Notes under the pieces: model-generated
Told to the model about the DNA's origin: nothing
Database searches by the model: none
What the model saw: the letters and a program-made list of their open reading frames with translations, nothing else
In this document: positions 1 through 11,106 of the stretch, piece after piece
How positions within the stretch are numbered: position 1 is the first letter of the stretch
Layout: each line of letters opens with the position of its first letter
Position numbers and translations under genes: made by a program
From: Lactarius indigo
Taxonomy: Eukaryota; Basidiomycota; Agaricomycetes; Russulales; Russulaceae
Length of the DNA stretch: 64,000 bases
Direction of reading: 5' to 3'
NCBI GenBank assembly: GCA_025766275.1
Contig: JAFKAC010000070.1
Span: forward strand, 186,001 to 250,000

Positions 1-1
1 T

Positions 2-753
2 ACTGCCCTCACCTACTTTAAGGTTGGAACCTTGGCTGGAGAATGGGCTCAAGATAGACAAAAGAAAGCCTTAAACCCAACCAGCGGTATGGCAATCACC
101 TTTGGCACCTGGGCACAGTTCAAAACCAACTTCGATGCACACTTCATCCCCAGTCACACTGCCATGGAATCCACCAACAAATGTATTCCCTAAAGATGGG
201 CACCCGACCTTTCAACAAATGGTTCCAAGAATGGTCAACCCATGCTAAACAAAGTGGTGCAAACGAGCAAACCCAGATGTATGCTTTCTGACAAGCCATT
301 CCCCCAGCCCTGAACATGAAACTACTTGGAGTATCCCCTATCCCCACCACCTTCGACACCCTTGTTGAGAAGGCAAGAGAATTCGATCACACATATCAAA
401 TTTATGCCAGTCATGCCATCAACCAGTTCAATAAAACCCACAGGCCCACTTCAGGACAAGCGGTCCTAGCCGAGGATGACAGCATAAATGTCAATGCTTC
501 CTCATCACGTACTACCAAGCCAAGAGCCAAGCTTACCAAAGAAGAGCAAGAGTTTTGCTTCAAGAATAAATTCTGTCTGTACTGTGGCAAGCCAGGCCAC
601 GTACTTAAAGAATGCCATGCCAAAACAGCAGTCATGAAGGCCAAAGGAGGCCAATCCAGCAACAATGCTAGGGCGCGCAGCGCCTTTGTTGATGAAGCAA
701 GTCAGGAGGAAGCACCTGCTGACCACCCAGCAAACATAGGAGTGATATATTGA
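2..753 (+). pseudogene. Gag with CCHC zinc knuckle (partial, broken)
   Basis: From base 2 the frame encodes a Gag capsid-like stretch (LAGEWAQDRQ near 31-60, FGTWAQFKTNF near 100-132) that breaks around 190 and resumes in another frame at 316. A CCHC knuckle CX2CX4HX4C begins at CLYCGKPGHV (about 577-606) and its last Cys is encoded near 616-618. It is followed by a basic tail. Gag would form the particle and bind element RNA. The start codon is left of the window. TGA at 289-291 and the break near 193 make it non-functional. Confidence 0.85.
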
Positions 754-919
754 GAGATACTCCCTTTTGACCCAGACGCATGCCCATGTTCAGTGCCTAT
801 TAATGAGGATTTTTAGGCTCTTCCATTGTAGCACTGTCGATTGGAAGTATTTGTGCCAGTGGCATTGTACATGGCCTTTCCCTACTAGAGACGCTCAGAG
901 CCGAGCATGTGCCTGTAAA

Positions 920-2490
920 AACAATCTGGAATAGGAGAGCTCCTTCGATTGTTCTCAGAGTGACACTAGTAGGAAAGAAGTCTGGCAAAGAAATCAGTGC
1001 CCACGCCCTGTTGGACAGTGGTGCAGAGGGCATCATTGTGGATGATGGGTTTGTGTGAGCAAATGACCTAACAATGAGGACACTAATTAAACCCTTACCA
1101 GTTAGAAACGTGGATGGGTCTCCCAACAAGACAGGATCTGTTAAATATACCACGATCCAAAAGCTACGGATCAGGACTTCTGACGACAACTACCACAATG
1201 AAACTGTGGAACTTTACACGACTACTCTAGAGGAGCATGACATAATCCTAGGAATGGATTGGCTCCAAGTGCATAACCCTGAAATCAATTGGCATCGACC
1301 AAAAATAGCCTTCACAAGATGTCCAAAAACCTGCACTCTATCCTCCTCAGCTGTCATCATTTCTTCAAAAATTCCACAAACACAACATATGACTATCAAC
1401 ATCCTTGAACTTGAGACAAGCCAAGAAACTTGCCTCCCCACAAATGAAGAGACAGAACCCCTGGAACCTGCATTCATCCAAGATGCCTGCGAACCCTGGC
1501 TGTGGATCCACAGCTTTAGCAAGTATGACCATCTTGCAATCCAAGCAAAAGTAACTACAAGTACCAAAATAGCAGCACAATCTGCACCCAAGCCTTCCAC
1601 TGATCACATTCCAAGCCACTTCCAACGTTACACTAAAGTATTCAGCGAAACCACATCCCACCGACTACCCCAACATCAACCTTGGGATCATGCAATTGAT
1701 CTCAAACCAGGAGCCACTATGAAGAATTGTGGCATTTATCAACTTACACCCAAAGAATCCAATGCCCTTAAAGAATATATTTCTGAACACCAAAAGAAAG
1801 GTTACATTCTACCATCTAAATCACCTATGGCCTCCCCCTTCTTCTTTGTTGACAAGAAGGATGGCAAACTCCAACCAGTACAAGACTACTGCACCCTTAA
1901 TGATATAACTATCAAAAATGCAGCACTGCTCCCCCTCATTCCCAAACTTATTGACAAACTTCACGGCGCATGTTACTTCACCAAGCTAGATATCCATTGG
2001 GGATATAACAACATCCAAATTCATGAAGGCAATGAGTACAAAGCGGCCTTCAAGACATCCTTAGGACTTTTTGAACCCGCAGTAATGACTTTTGGCCTCT
2101 GCAATGCCCCTGCCACCTTCCAAACATTCATGAACCAAATCTTCAAATCCTTGATTGATGGTGGACATGTAGTAGTCTACCTCAACGACATCTTGATCTT
2201 CACAGAAGATATCTCCTCCCTTACAGTGTTGATGCACAATGTGCTCCAATGACTGGAACACCACAACCTCTACCTGAAACCTGAAAAATGTACCTTTGCA
2301 CAAACCTCAGTCAAATACCTTGGAATCGTCATTTCCAATGGCCAAGTTTCTATGGACCCTGCAAAAGTTGCAGGTATTACTCAATGGCCCACCCTGCACA
2401 CCGTTAAACAAGTACAAGCCTTCCTAGGCTTTTGCAACTTCTACCAATGCTTTATTAAAGACTATTCCATCATTGCCTGCCCTTTGTTTG
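920..2490 (+). pseudogene. Pol: aspartic protease and reverse transcriptase, N-terminal half
   Basis: The retropepsin motif LLDSGAEG lies at about 1006-1029. The RT follows from about 1700, with DKKDGKLQPVQDY (about 1849-1890), FTKLDIHWGYNN (about 1978-2013) and FGLCNAPATF (about 2091-2120). The YxDD box has decayed to YLND, because GAC has become AAC at the catalytic position near 2180. In-frame TGA codons at 1056-1058 and 2250-2252 stand where relatives have arginine. The RT thumb continues to 2490, where an A-family LTR interrupts it. Protease processes the polyprotein and RT copies the element RNA; neither can be active here. Confidence 0.9.
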
Positions 2491-3199
2491 TGTCACAGAT
2501 GCTCTAATTTTGCCCTATTTTTCTGTATTTTTACGGATTTATTTGGTGAAGTTAAGAGTCTCCAACGTTGTGCTTCAACATCCAAAGTCCTTATCATTAG
2601 ATGTGATAAGATGGTTAGTCACGTGTTGCCAGCATGTGCACCTACAAGCACATGACCCTGGGATAGTAACTCCCTTATTGGATGTTACCTCTTTAAGGGC
2701 ACTTTCCTCTTTAGGATAGTAGTTTCTCATTGGATGATAAGCAGGGAACATTCTAGACAGTTCTAGACTACATTGTCATAGGGTTGTGACTCATAAGATA
2801 AGGACACGTCATTGTTCTGTCAGCATTAATGACTGTGCATCAGTCAGCACAATAGATAGCGCTATTATTAGACACAACGTGTCAGTGTCTGACTCATTAC
2901 TATTACATGTACCTTTAGTAACAAGGTTCTATAGTAATTCAAACTCAGCCGCAGCATAGTATATAAACCCTCATGTAGCATCCTGAGTGGAACCAACTTG
3001 TCCTCTTGGTTCTCCACTCAGTGTGCCACTGCGTGATCACTTTGCCTTTGACCTTGTATAAAGGTCTCATGTGTGCACACCCTCCGCAGTGACTGTACAT
3101 TCGGCACATGACTTGTCTCCACGCTAGGCTTGGGTGTATACCGGTTCAGTTCACTTACATTCTCTTGGTCTAGTAGTCACGATAAGTCATACCACTACA
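2491..3199 (+). repeat. Solo LTR, family A, nested in pol (TSD GTTTG)
   Basis: The 709-bp sequence starts TGTCACAG and ends CCACTACA. It is flanked by GTTTG at 2486-2490 and 3200-3204. Deleting it with one TSD copy restores the pol frame across the junction (LFDLTKKD), so the insertion site is exact. A TATA box (TATATAAA) is near 2960, about 55-60 nt before a possible R start. Related copies are at 20504-21274 (+) and 51404-52177 (-). Confidence 0.95.
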
Positions 3200-4264
3200 G
3201 TTTGACCTAACCAAGAAAGATGTCCCCTTTTCTTGGGGTACTGTGGCAAAACATGCTTTCCGCACCCTAATCAAATGCTTCACTGAAGCACCTGTCCTTG
3301 CTCTGCCTGACCACTCCAAACCCTTCAGACTCATCACTGATGCCAGTGACTTCACCACCGGTGCCATCCTTGAACAACCTGATGCCTTGCAACATTGGCA
3401 CCCTGTCGCCTTCCTTTCAAAATCCCTCCTTCCTGCTGAATGACACTATGAGATCTGCAACAAGGAGCTTCTCACCATCATCCATGCCCTGCATGCCTTC
3501 CACCACTACCTTGAAGGGCAGGATGATGTTACTGAAATCTGGTCTGACCACGGCAACCTTGTCTATTTCACCTCTAAGCAAAAGCTCTCTCGCCATCAGG
3601 CCCGATGGGCCTTGTTCCTCTCACACTTCCAGTTCATCATCATCCACAAACCTGGTACACAGAATAAATCTGATGCACTGTCTCGGCATCCAGATCATAA
3701 AAAGGGGATAGTGGATGAAGATGAAAAATGGGTACTCCTGGACACCATATATTTTTCCATCAACACAGTACAAAGAACTGCAGTCAACATTCAAGGGGAT
3801 ACCACCCTCCGACACCGCATCAGGTACACCCAAACCTACGACAAGGAAGTCAGTATGGCCCTAGAATCCCTCTTAAAAATGGCCCTCAATCCCTAGCTAA
3901 AGGCCTAGAAGAGTGGAACTTAGAAGACGGCATTATCCTGTTCAAAGGACAAGTCTACATTCCCAAAGACGACAATCTACGAAGAGATATAGTCAAGACA
4001 TACCATGACCACATCGCCACAGGACACCCAGGTTGATGGAAGACCTATGAGTTAATATCTCAAGACCTCTGGTGGCCAGGAATATCAACATTTGTTAAGA
4101 CCTACATTGATGGATGCACCACATGCCAAGCCACTAAAATCAAACCACATACCCAAGTACCCCTACAACCAAATGCAATACCTGAAGAAATATGGGGAAC
4201 CATCACAACGGACTTCATCACCGACCTTCCCTTATCCCACAACTATGATTCACTATTCGTAGTA
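3200..4264 (+). pseudogene. Pol: RNase H and integrase zinc-binding domain
   Basis: Directly after the nested LTR the pol frame resumes with the RT-RNase H connection (LTKKDVPFSWG), then RNase H: LITDASDFTTG near 3330-3362, the family's HYEICNKELL after a TGA at 3441-3443, and WSDHGNLVYF near 3541-3570. The integrase HHCC region follows near 3990-4140 (GHPG, CTTCQATK), then TTDFITDLPLS, which holds the first catalytic Asp. Frame changes occur near 3711 and 3896 and a TGA is at 4034-4036. Homology stops at about 4264. Confidence 0.85.
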
Positions 4265-4380
4265 TGTCACTGTCCTGAAGGGAAACTTCTTCATCTGGTG
4301 GTGGAGGGGAATATGTGGAATTTTCAGGGGTACTGGAGGGGAGGTTTAGTTTGGAAATTCTGGAGAGTAGGGGGGTAACC
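4265..4380 (+). other. Unrelated segment replacing the integrase catalytic core
   Basis: After the coding sequence for SLFVVC the homology to integrase stops, and it resumes near 4381 with LPVAEFAHNSWPN. In the complete F element these two points are about 300 bp apart and enclose the second Asp and the Glu of the DDE triad. The G-rich filler here resembles no other part of the window that I can recognise. It looks like a deletion with filler DNA, or a small insertion plus deletion. No short direct repeat is obvious at the edges. Confidence 0.6.
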
Positions 4381-5265
4381 ATGTTACCAGTGGCAGAATT
4401 TGCTCACAACTCCTGGCCTAACACTACAACCCAGATTCCCCCATTTGAACTAATTATGGGAAACCTCCCACACACCACAAGGATGCCAAAACCATCACCA
4501 GTTCCTAGTGTAGGACAATGCCTTGAAGAACTGAAGAACAAGAGGAAGGAAGCACAAGACAACCTAAAGAAAGCACAAGATTCCCTAGCATGACAACCCT
4601 CCAAGTTTGAGCCATACAAAGAAGGAGAAATGGTGTGGCTAGTAGGAACAAACATAAGGGTCAGCCACCCAACCACCAAACTCTTGACCAAACTAGCCCC
4701 CAAATGACATGGGTCTTTCAAAATTACCAAAGTCTTGTCACTGGTCAACTATGAACTCAACCTACCCCTGCAATGGAAGATCCACCCTGTGTTCCATGCC
4801 AACCTACTCACCCCATATAAAGAAACACTGTTCCATGGAGAAAACTTCCCACAACTTCCACCTGACATAATAAATGGAGAAGAAGAATGGGAAGTAGAGA
4901 AAGTTCAAGACTCTGCCAAGAAGGGGTGGCAATGTAAACTCCATTACCTTGTTAAATGGAAGGGCTTTTCTGACAGTAACAACTCATGGGAACCAGAGGA
5001 AAATGTATCAGCACTTGAAGCAATTCAAGACTTCTTCCAACTACACCTAAATGCCAAAAGAGTGCCTTCCTCAAGTATAAGAAGTGCAAGGTTGGGAGGA
5101 AAAGATCCCCACTCCTCTACACTCATATCTTTGTACACAATGCCTTCTCACTCCTCCTCTGTCAAAGCCCTTGTTGAATGCTCCATAGAACAGGACTATG
5201 GACATCAACTCAGCACTGGTCACACTGCTGGAAATTTTCAATGGTCACCCCAACTTAGTCCCTAG
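4381..5265 (+). pseudogene. Pol: integrase C-terminus and chromodomain
   Basis: The integrase C-terminal part includes the PFELIMGN segment and, past a TGA near 4591, the GPY/F-like region (KLAP...GSFKITKVL). The next ORF runs from 4735 with WKIHPVFHANLL, then a chromodomain at about 4879-5040: EWEVEKVQDS, LVKWKGFSDSNNSWEPEENV. Chromodomains of this clade direct integration toward methylated-histone chromatin. The aromatic cage positions (V, W, W) look conserved. The ORF ends at 5265 after a serine-rich linker. Confidence 0.88.
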
Positions 5266-5367
5266 GTCCTCCTTCTCTCCCCCTCCTGAACCAACTGCTA
5301 CTCCCCCTCCACTCCCTCTTTCCACCCCTCCTCCTGACTCTCCCCTCCTGACTCTCCCACTGTCTCT

Positions 5368-5748
5368 GTGATATCCCCTTGGATGTCCCACTCATCTATG
5401 CCTCCACTAGAAGATGCTGCCCCCATTGACTATGAGCACATGGCTGTCACTACAAATGATGACCCTGATGAAGATGATGATCACCCAGGCCTCCCCTTCT
5501 TCCCAAATATAGAAACTTCAGCTTGCTTCAACCACATTGCCTACACTGGTAACCATCAAGATGTTAGGGGCTGTATGGGCAGAGGTCAGCCAGTCTATGG
5601 AGAGCCAGTATACCTGGATAGTCTCCCAGGGGCTATGCCACAAGCCATGTCAGATGACCAGATGCCAAGCCAGATGCAGCAACTCTCACATCATGACCCT
5701 TGGGCTTATGCTGTAGATGAGGCACTGCAGGACCTCAACTCCCCATAG
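5368..5748 (+). pseudogene. C-terminal pol module downstream of chromodomain
   Basis: An acidic linker (DDPDEDDDHPGLPFFPN) is followed by FNHIAYTGNH and by GCMGRGQPVYGEPVYLD near 5569-5620. The C element on the minus strand has a recognisable equivalent (VGVMGAGQPHYGK near 46020). The order chromodomain, acidic Pro-rich linker, then G-MG-GQP-YG motif is therefore shared between families. I know of no assigned function. A stop and frameshift separate it from the chromodomain ORF. The end at 5748 may be the natural pol terminus. Confidence 0.6.
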
Positions 5749-6122
5749 CTGGCTGCAGAGATCTCTTGCCTTTGCCACTGTATGGAACAACAGCATTGGG
5801 GAATCACCTCCCCATAAATTAATGTTAATTATGATTAATTAACATGTAGGCACCTATTTTCCATTTTAATCATCCCCCCCATTAATTAAGGATAATTGGT
5901 CTTTCAGTTTGAACTAATCCACAATCTGCTTGTTAATTTTCAGCTCATTTATTGTTCAGAAAAATTAAAATGACTTGTCATTGGTCTAAACTGTAAGTGA
6001 AAGAAGTGTTAAACAAGTGGTAACAAGTGGTAATGAGCAGTAAAAAATGATTAATGAAATGTAAATAAGATATTGGGAGCCATTATTCTCAGGTATCAGT
6101 AGGTTGTTGCCATGGCATATCT
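5749..6122. other. AT-rich non-coding stretch, nothing recognised
   Basis: Between the dead retroelement and the 3' end of the DUF6532-type gene the sequence is AT-rich, with TTAATTAA-like tracts near 5816-5890. I see no LTR end, polypurine tract, terminal inverted repeat or long ORF. Part of it is probably the 3' untranslated region of the minus-strand gene ending at 6123. Confidence 0.5.
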
Positions 6123-7273
6123 TCAATCCTCCAGCATATTAAGATCAAGCACAGAATTTGAGGGGGGAGACAGATCCATCCTTGAGCCACCATTGCTAAG
6201 AATAATGAGTGAAATTAGTTGAGAGATGTGAATGAGACACTCACACTGCAAGTTGATAAGTTTCTGCCATCATCTTGTGGTAGGATGTCTTGCATTCACT
6301 TTCAATCCAGTTCAGACTGACAATATGACAGTCATAAGCCTCCACAAATGTATTTGTTGTGAAGTTGTGTTGTTTCTGCTCACCTATGGACCACTCATGG
6401 AGAGCTGCATAGTACTGGCATAGATTCCAAAAAAAGATTAGATACTAAACCAGAAATAAAGGAAAAAACATACCACAGTTGATACCAATATGAGCATTGC
6501 CTTTGGAACTTCCCAAATAACATCTCCATCAGGTCCATGGCAACACAGGAACTGATCTTGATGGAGTGTGACAAATGGAGTGTTTCCCAAAAAATAGAGG
6601 TCATGAATTACAGAAATAATGACAGAGCTATGGTATGGGCAGAGATCTGGTGACCCAACAAGGGCATCATTCTACAAGTAGAATATTAGCAAGTCCAACT
6701 TCAGGCACTATTGACAACTCATATTCACTTTTGAATGCCTTGGGAAAATATAATTGAAGTCTGCATCCAGTTTCTTGATGAGGTCCACAATTGCCATTGG
6801 GTCATGGGCACTAAGCAACAGGGAAACAGTTACCATGCAGTGCTCTTTGACCTCTGCATGGAAGACACTGATGTGCACTTGGGGCTACATTATGTTTTTA
6901 AGCTGTTTTTCTGTAAGTCTGTGGACAGCATACCAGAGCAGAGATTTCCCAGCAATAGGTGATGTCCCTGAGAATGTGGGCATGTACATCTTCAGCACCC
7001 TTAACATGGAGCGGTGCTGTTGCAAGCACATACTGTATGAACCTGGCAATTTGTACAGTTTCAGGGAAAGCATTTTCCAATACAATGGAAGCATGCAAAA
7101 AGTTGAGACAAGCTTCCCTGAATCATTGATAAGATCAGTTTCAGTAGGCCATAGTTGCAGGACATCAGTGCTCCTCAGGTGTCCATAGTGAGTCAAGTCC
7201 TCTGGTGTAGTAGTAGCTGTGCCATTGTGTCAGTGTACAACATAAATGTGACGTAGAACAGTACAGGCTTACC
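6123..7273 (-). pseudogene. DUF6532-type basidiomycete gene, 3' exons
   Basis: Spliced minus-strand exons can be read at 7216-6934, 6884-6729, 6671-6474, 6414-6245 and 6195-6123, with GT-AG introns of about 49-59 nt. They keep one frame to a TGA at 6125-6123. The protein shows the layout I associate with DUF6532: an NAFPET segment, an ISVFHAEVKEHC helix, NYIFP, a PFVTLHQDQF region, then YYAALHEWSIGEQ and a Y-C-H segment. Function is unknown. A 1-nt shift near 7120-7130 (between LINDS and REACLNF) and a B-family LTR upstream suggest a pseudogene. The first exon listed has no visible start codon; an upstream exon ends at 7273. Confidence 0.65.
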
Positions 7274-7380
7274 TGCAAATCCTGGGGTGGTGATGTGAGT
7301 GCACTCAGAACATGCAGTTGCTGCTTGTCAACCCTTGGAAGTGGTGCCTGTATTGACACATAACTCAGCATGTAAGTATT

Positions 7381-7926
7381 TGTTGATAAGTGACCCACAT
7401 GCACTTAGCAGCTCAAAGGACTTGCAGATATGGACTGCTTTAGATAAGATATATTGGACCTGTAGATTAGATTATATGATCTGTACAATCTTGGACTTCT
7501 TAACTTATCTATGACATCATATAGAACACTCCAGACACTTCATTGTACTCCGTCCTTTGTTCTCTTTTAGTTCTTATCTTTATTATGATGTCACTATGAT
7601 ATCATTAGTCTGGACTTCCCTTGTTCTTATATGCCTTGTTCTCTTTACACACATTCCTTTGTCCTGTTGTAGAACAATGCATCCCTTGTATACTGTGACA
7701 CCCTGTTACTTACCTTGTAGTAGTGTCACCCTCTGTAAAAGTATAAGTAGAGTACTTTGTATGCTCCTGGTCCACATCAGTACTCACAAGCTCACTGCTT
7801 GTGTGCCGGACAACCTCTCTAGCTTCTCTTGCTTGCACCCCTGTTGCTGCTTCCCAGACACCCTATCATATCTCACCACAGTCTCCTTGCCACTGTGAGT
7901 ATGATCTCTGTGTGTACTGTTCATCA
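7381..7926 (+). repeat. Solo LTR, family B (TSD GTATT)
   Basis: A 546-bp LTR runs from TGTTGATAAG to CTGTTCATCA and is flanked by GTATT at 7376-7380 and 7927-7931. A TATA box (GTATAAGTAG) is near 7740. It lies within the body of the minus-strand DUF6532-type gene, in an intron or between duplicated exons. Other B copies are at 9969-10584 (+), 12817-13428 (-), 52936-53505 (-) and 59538-60141 (-). Confidence 0.95.
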
Positions 7927-7931
7927 GTATT

Positions 7932-9535
7932 ATTAAACCAATAGCCACTGGGCTCACCTGTAAAGTCAAAGGATGTGGCTGGCTTGAGGATACTGACTGG
8001 GATATGAAAGAATGGCTTGTTGCCCCTTGGAGGCAGTGCCTATGTTAATATATCAGTGCACAACATCAAGCTGGGTGATATTGTGGAGCTCACCTTTGAG
8101 TCCTGTGGTGACAACTTGATGGCACTCAGAACAAGTCAGTGCCATTTGTTGACCCTCAGAATGGTGCTCAAAATGTGCCTGTGCTAGTTGTTGACCCTTG
8201 GAACAGTTCTCCAAGTGCACACACACCACTTGTTGACCATTTGAAGCTGTACCTGTGGCACATTAATGGAGAAGGCAATCAAGATGAGTATGGGCTCACC
8301 AGAAATCTCTGAGTCTTGTTGGTTCTTGAATTGTATGCATTTGCCTGGTGCATGAAGTGATTTAGTATAGATATAGATGATGAAGAATGCAGACACACCT
8401 GTGGGGCTCTCAGAACAGACATGTGTGCTGGTTTGGGTGGGGAATGACAATGTTCTGCAGCTTGAGGGTATGGACAGTGGTGTATCATCAGGTCCATTTA
8501 GGCAGGGTACACTGGCCTCAGCAGCATCTTCTGTGGCACCCTTGAGCCAAGAGGGTCTCTAAAAAGTCTTGAGATGTGATGCTAGTCATGATGATGAGAA
8601 ATATGTACCTTGACTGCCATCTGTTGAGATGATCTGGCTGTCTGTGTGAATGCAACCATATCATTGTACTCCTCATCTTCAACTGGCTTGGAATCTTTGT
8701 CTTCGCTGCCTGTGACACTAGAGTGAGAAATGTTGTTGTCTAAAGATGAATTCCCATTCTCAAAGTCCCTGTGAACAAGAGTCTCCACTGGGGTGGTAAA
8801 GTAAGCAACATGACTTAGTGATGCAACAAGGTCCAAACATGACATGCACATTGTCTCAGCTTTCTCATACTGTTTGATGGAACATTGCCCACACCTGCTG
8901 GCATGGGTTCAACCTCATCATCCAACAGTTCAAGACAGGGAGGATGGGCACCTCCTAGATCTAAGATTCAGATCCTTAGATGTAAGTGATCTCATTGCTG
9001 ATTTTAACAAACTCACTGCTCAACTCACCACCCACTTTCACTTGCTTAGCAAATTGTCTCAGGGCCTCTGGCACCAAGTTTGGCCTCTTAGGAAGCCCCT
9101 CAGCATTGGTGGTTGGGCCCTCATCAGGAGACAAGGCATGCTTTCTGAAAGGGACAGGACTATGATACCCATATGTAAGTCATCACATTGCCTTGACTGA
9201 GCATGATAATGACCAGGCACATACCTCCTGACCCTCCCCCAACTTTGGTTGGCCACTTAATCACCAGCAGAGGCAACTTAGGGTGCAACTTGGTGCCATC
9301 TCCCTTGTTTTTTAAGCTCACAGAATGTGCTGTTGTATCAGTGGAAGTTGCCACCAATGTCATATCTGCAGTCTTGCACTGCTGCCACATGGAGGGTCCC
9401 ATACCTGTATGGCAAGACAAGTACAAAGGAAGGAATGTATTAGGAAGGACAGTGGTGGGGATACAACAAGCAACTAGGATTTGGATGGGGAATTTGTCCA
9501 CCAGGTATGTGCTGCATCTTATATTTTTTTCTTAG
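7932..9535 (-). pseudogene. Probable upstream exons of the DUF6532-type gene
   Basis: Minus-strand open stretches with plausible splice sites continue to about 9535. The best is 8851-8635, an acidic segment (GSEDKDSKPVEDEEYNDM) preceded by CMSCLDLV and ending at a GTACAT donor followed by a TTTTTAG acceptor. Another reads upstream of a GTATGT donor near 9230. Between 7260 and 8200 a short exon-like unit with a SEC or SECH motif followed by a donor recurs about every 100 nt, suggesting exon duplication. Start codon and exact exons are not certain. It could also be two genes. Confidence 0.4.
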
Positions 9536-9561
9536 CATACTTAACCTTCTTTACAGTGACC

Positions 9562-9968
9562 TGTTATGCTCTACAGGCATTAGTCTGACTTGGACTTGTG
9601 ACAGTGTGAACAACTTAGCAAATGACAGGTGAATGGGGACCACATGTTCAACCCAATGCAAGCTGAATGGGGGCTTAATAGCTCACAACCACAGCAAAGA
9701 TGAATAAGAGGTTCAACTCTTGGTAAGTTGAAGCAGAAGCACACTTAGTACAAGACCAAGGCAAACAGGAGACAAGTCAGAGAGTGGATTGAAGGAGACC
9801 AAGATGGGGAATCTTGGTCTTCTATGGCTACTACTTATACAGATATGTGTGGGCTTTAAAGTACTGCTTGAATGGAAACTACCCAATAGTGTAACTAGCT
9901 TGAACCCTAGTACAGCTATCCTAGAAATGAGTCATACATGAGTCATGAATCACATGCAAACTACATGC
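9562..9968 (-). repeat. Truncated LTR, family E
   Basis: Reading the minus strand, this matches the E LTR (compare 32165-32672) from its terminal TGTTATGC end through the TATA region. It stops abruptly at the B-family LTR that starts at 9969. About 100 bp of the E LTR are missing on the other side of that B copy. It lies beside the putative upstream exons of the DUF6532-type gene. It must have existed as an LTR before the B insertion. Confidence 0.8.
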
Positions 9969-10584
9969 TGTTGATAAGTGACCCTTGCGCACTTAGTGGC
10001 TCGTACGGAACGGACTTACAGCATGGACTGCTTTAGATTAGATTAATTGGACTTGTAGATTACTTACATTTTGATCTGTACAATCTAATGCTGATCATTG
10101 CGTCATGTATGACATCATGTACTATGACATCATGTAGAACACTCCGGACACTTCATTGTACTCTGTCCTTTGTTCTCCTTTAGTTCTTATCTTTATTGTG
10201 ATGTCATTATGATATCATCTTTGTCTGGACTCTCTTTGTTCTAGTCGCCTTGCTCCTTTTCATACACTCCTTTGTCCTGTATGTAGAACAACGCTCCTTG
10301 TATTCCGTGACTCTATGTTACCACCCTTGTACTAGCGTCACACCTCTGTACAGTATAAGTAGTAGTGCTTGTACGCTCCTGGTCCACATCGGTTCTCTCA
10401 CTGCTGTGTGCCAGGTATGTTCTCTCCTCTGTAATACCAACATCAGTTCTCTCACTGCTGTGTGCCAGACAACTCTCTTGCTTCACTTGCCTGACCCCCT
10501 GTTGCTGCTTCAAGCACTCTAGCATATCTCACCACAGACACCTTTGCACTCTGTGAGTATGCCCTTCTACTGTGCTGTTCTTCA
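9969..10584 (+). repeat. LTR, family B, with mismatched flanks
   Basis: A 616-bp B LTR from TGTTGATAAG to CTGTTCTTCA. The left flank is CATGC inside an E LTR, and the right flank is GGGAA inside a C LTR. Every other B copy here has a perfect 5-bp duplication. Different flanks suggest recombination between two B solo LTRs that deleted what lay between them, namely the rest of the E LTR and one end of the C LTR. Confidence 0.88.
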
Positions 10585-10817
10585 GGGAATAAAGCATGGA
10601 CGTATCAGGGATAAAGGTGAATCACGCGGGGTCGCACGTGAGTGGGAACAAGTTGGAAACTCACACATGTCGAACTTTATCAGAAGGGAACATCGATAAG
10701 TAGGGCGCACGATAGGAATCGAGTAATCGTAAAGTCCGCATAATCGTACAGGGCTCGTATAGTATAGGGAAGGGAATAGCAACATGTGAAAGAGTGAGTC
10801 CAAAGGAAATCGTAACA
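10585..10817 (-). repeat. Truncated LTR, family C
   Basis: This is the 5' part (in C orientation, the TGTTACGATTT end) of a C LTR, nearly identical to the complete copy at 21984-22552 apart from C/T and G/A differences. It is cut at 10585 by the B LTR. At 10818 it passes directly into a D LTR with CGTGG, the partner of CCATG found beside the other C copy at 22553-22557. Confidence 0.9.
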
Positions 10818-11106
10818 CGTGGCTTGTTAGAAAATAGTCCCAAAAAACACCAGTCTGTATGAGTATAAAGTGTAGTACTGAGTAGTACGAATTCTTTGTC
10901 TACTCTTAGTTCTTGAATCCGATCTAGCTTGCCTTGTCTTTGAAAACCCGTGTGTCCCTCCCCTCTCCCTTGCGATACTCTTAGAGTTGAGCCAAGGTAC
11001 CCTGAAACTCAACTTGTTCCCAGAACAAGTTCCACCTCTATTGAATAACGTCGAGCTCAGCTCTGTTATGTGCTTAGTCAGTGTTCGGTCCCTCGGAACT
11101 GTAACA
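10818..11106 (-). repeat. Displaced terminal part of D-family 3' LTR
   Basis: The sequence equals the distal 289 bp of the 438-bp D LTR at 29636-30073, ending GGAACTGTAACA when read on the plus strand. The missing 149 bp are at 22558-22706; 289 plus 149 gives exactly 438. It is followed by CATTA (11107-11111), the reverse complement of TAATG beside the D element's other end at 30074-30078. A TATA box (AGTATAAAG) and the self-priming sequence lie inside. Confidence 0.92.

Larger units (their letters stand above)
1..5748 (+). mobile_element. Decayed Ty3/gypsy chromovirus, 5' end outside window
   Basis: Gag, zinc knuckle, protease, reverse transcriptase, RNase H, integrase, chromodomain and a C-terminal module follow each other in normal Ty3/gypsy order. 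No LTR belonging to this element is visible: the 5' end is outside the window and no polypurine tract or LTR follows the last stop near 5748. The reading frame is broken by several stops and frameshifts, by a solo LTR at 2491-3199, and by replacement of the integrase core near 4265-4380. It is clearly dead. The family assignment is secure from domain order and motifs. Confidence 0.93.

Noticed and set aside
10827..11012. Short ORFs inside LTRs (10827-11012, 29583-29937, 44697-44927, 54940-55170)
   Set aside because: They recur because the LTRs recur; they contain LTR promoter sequence and show no protein features.
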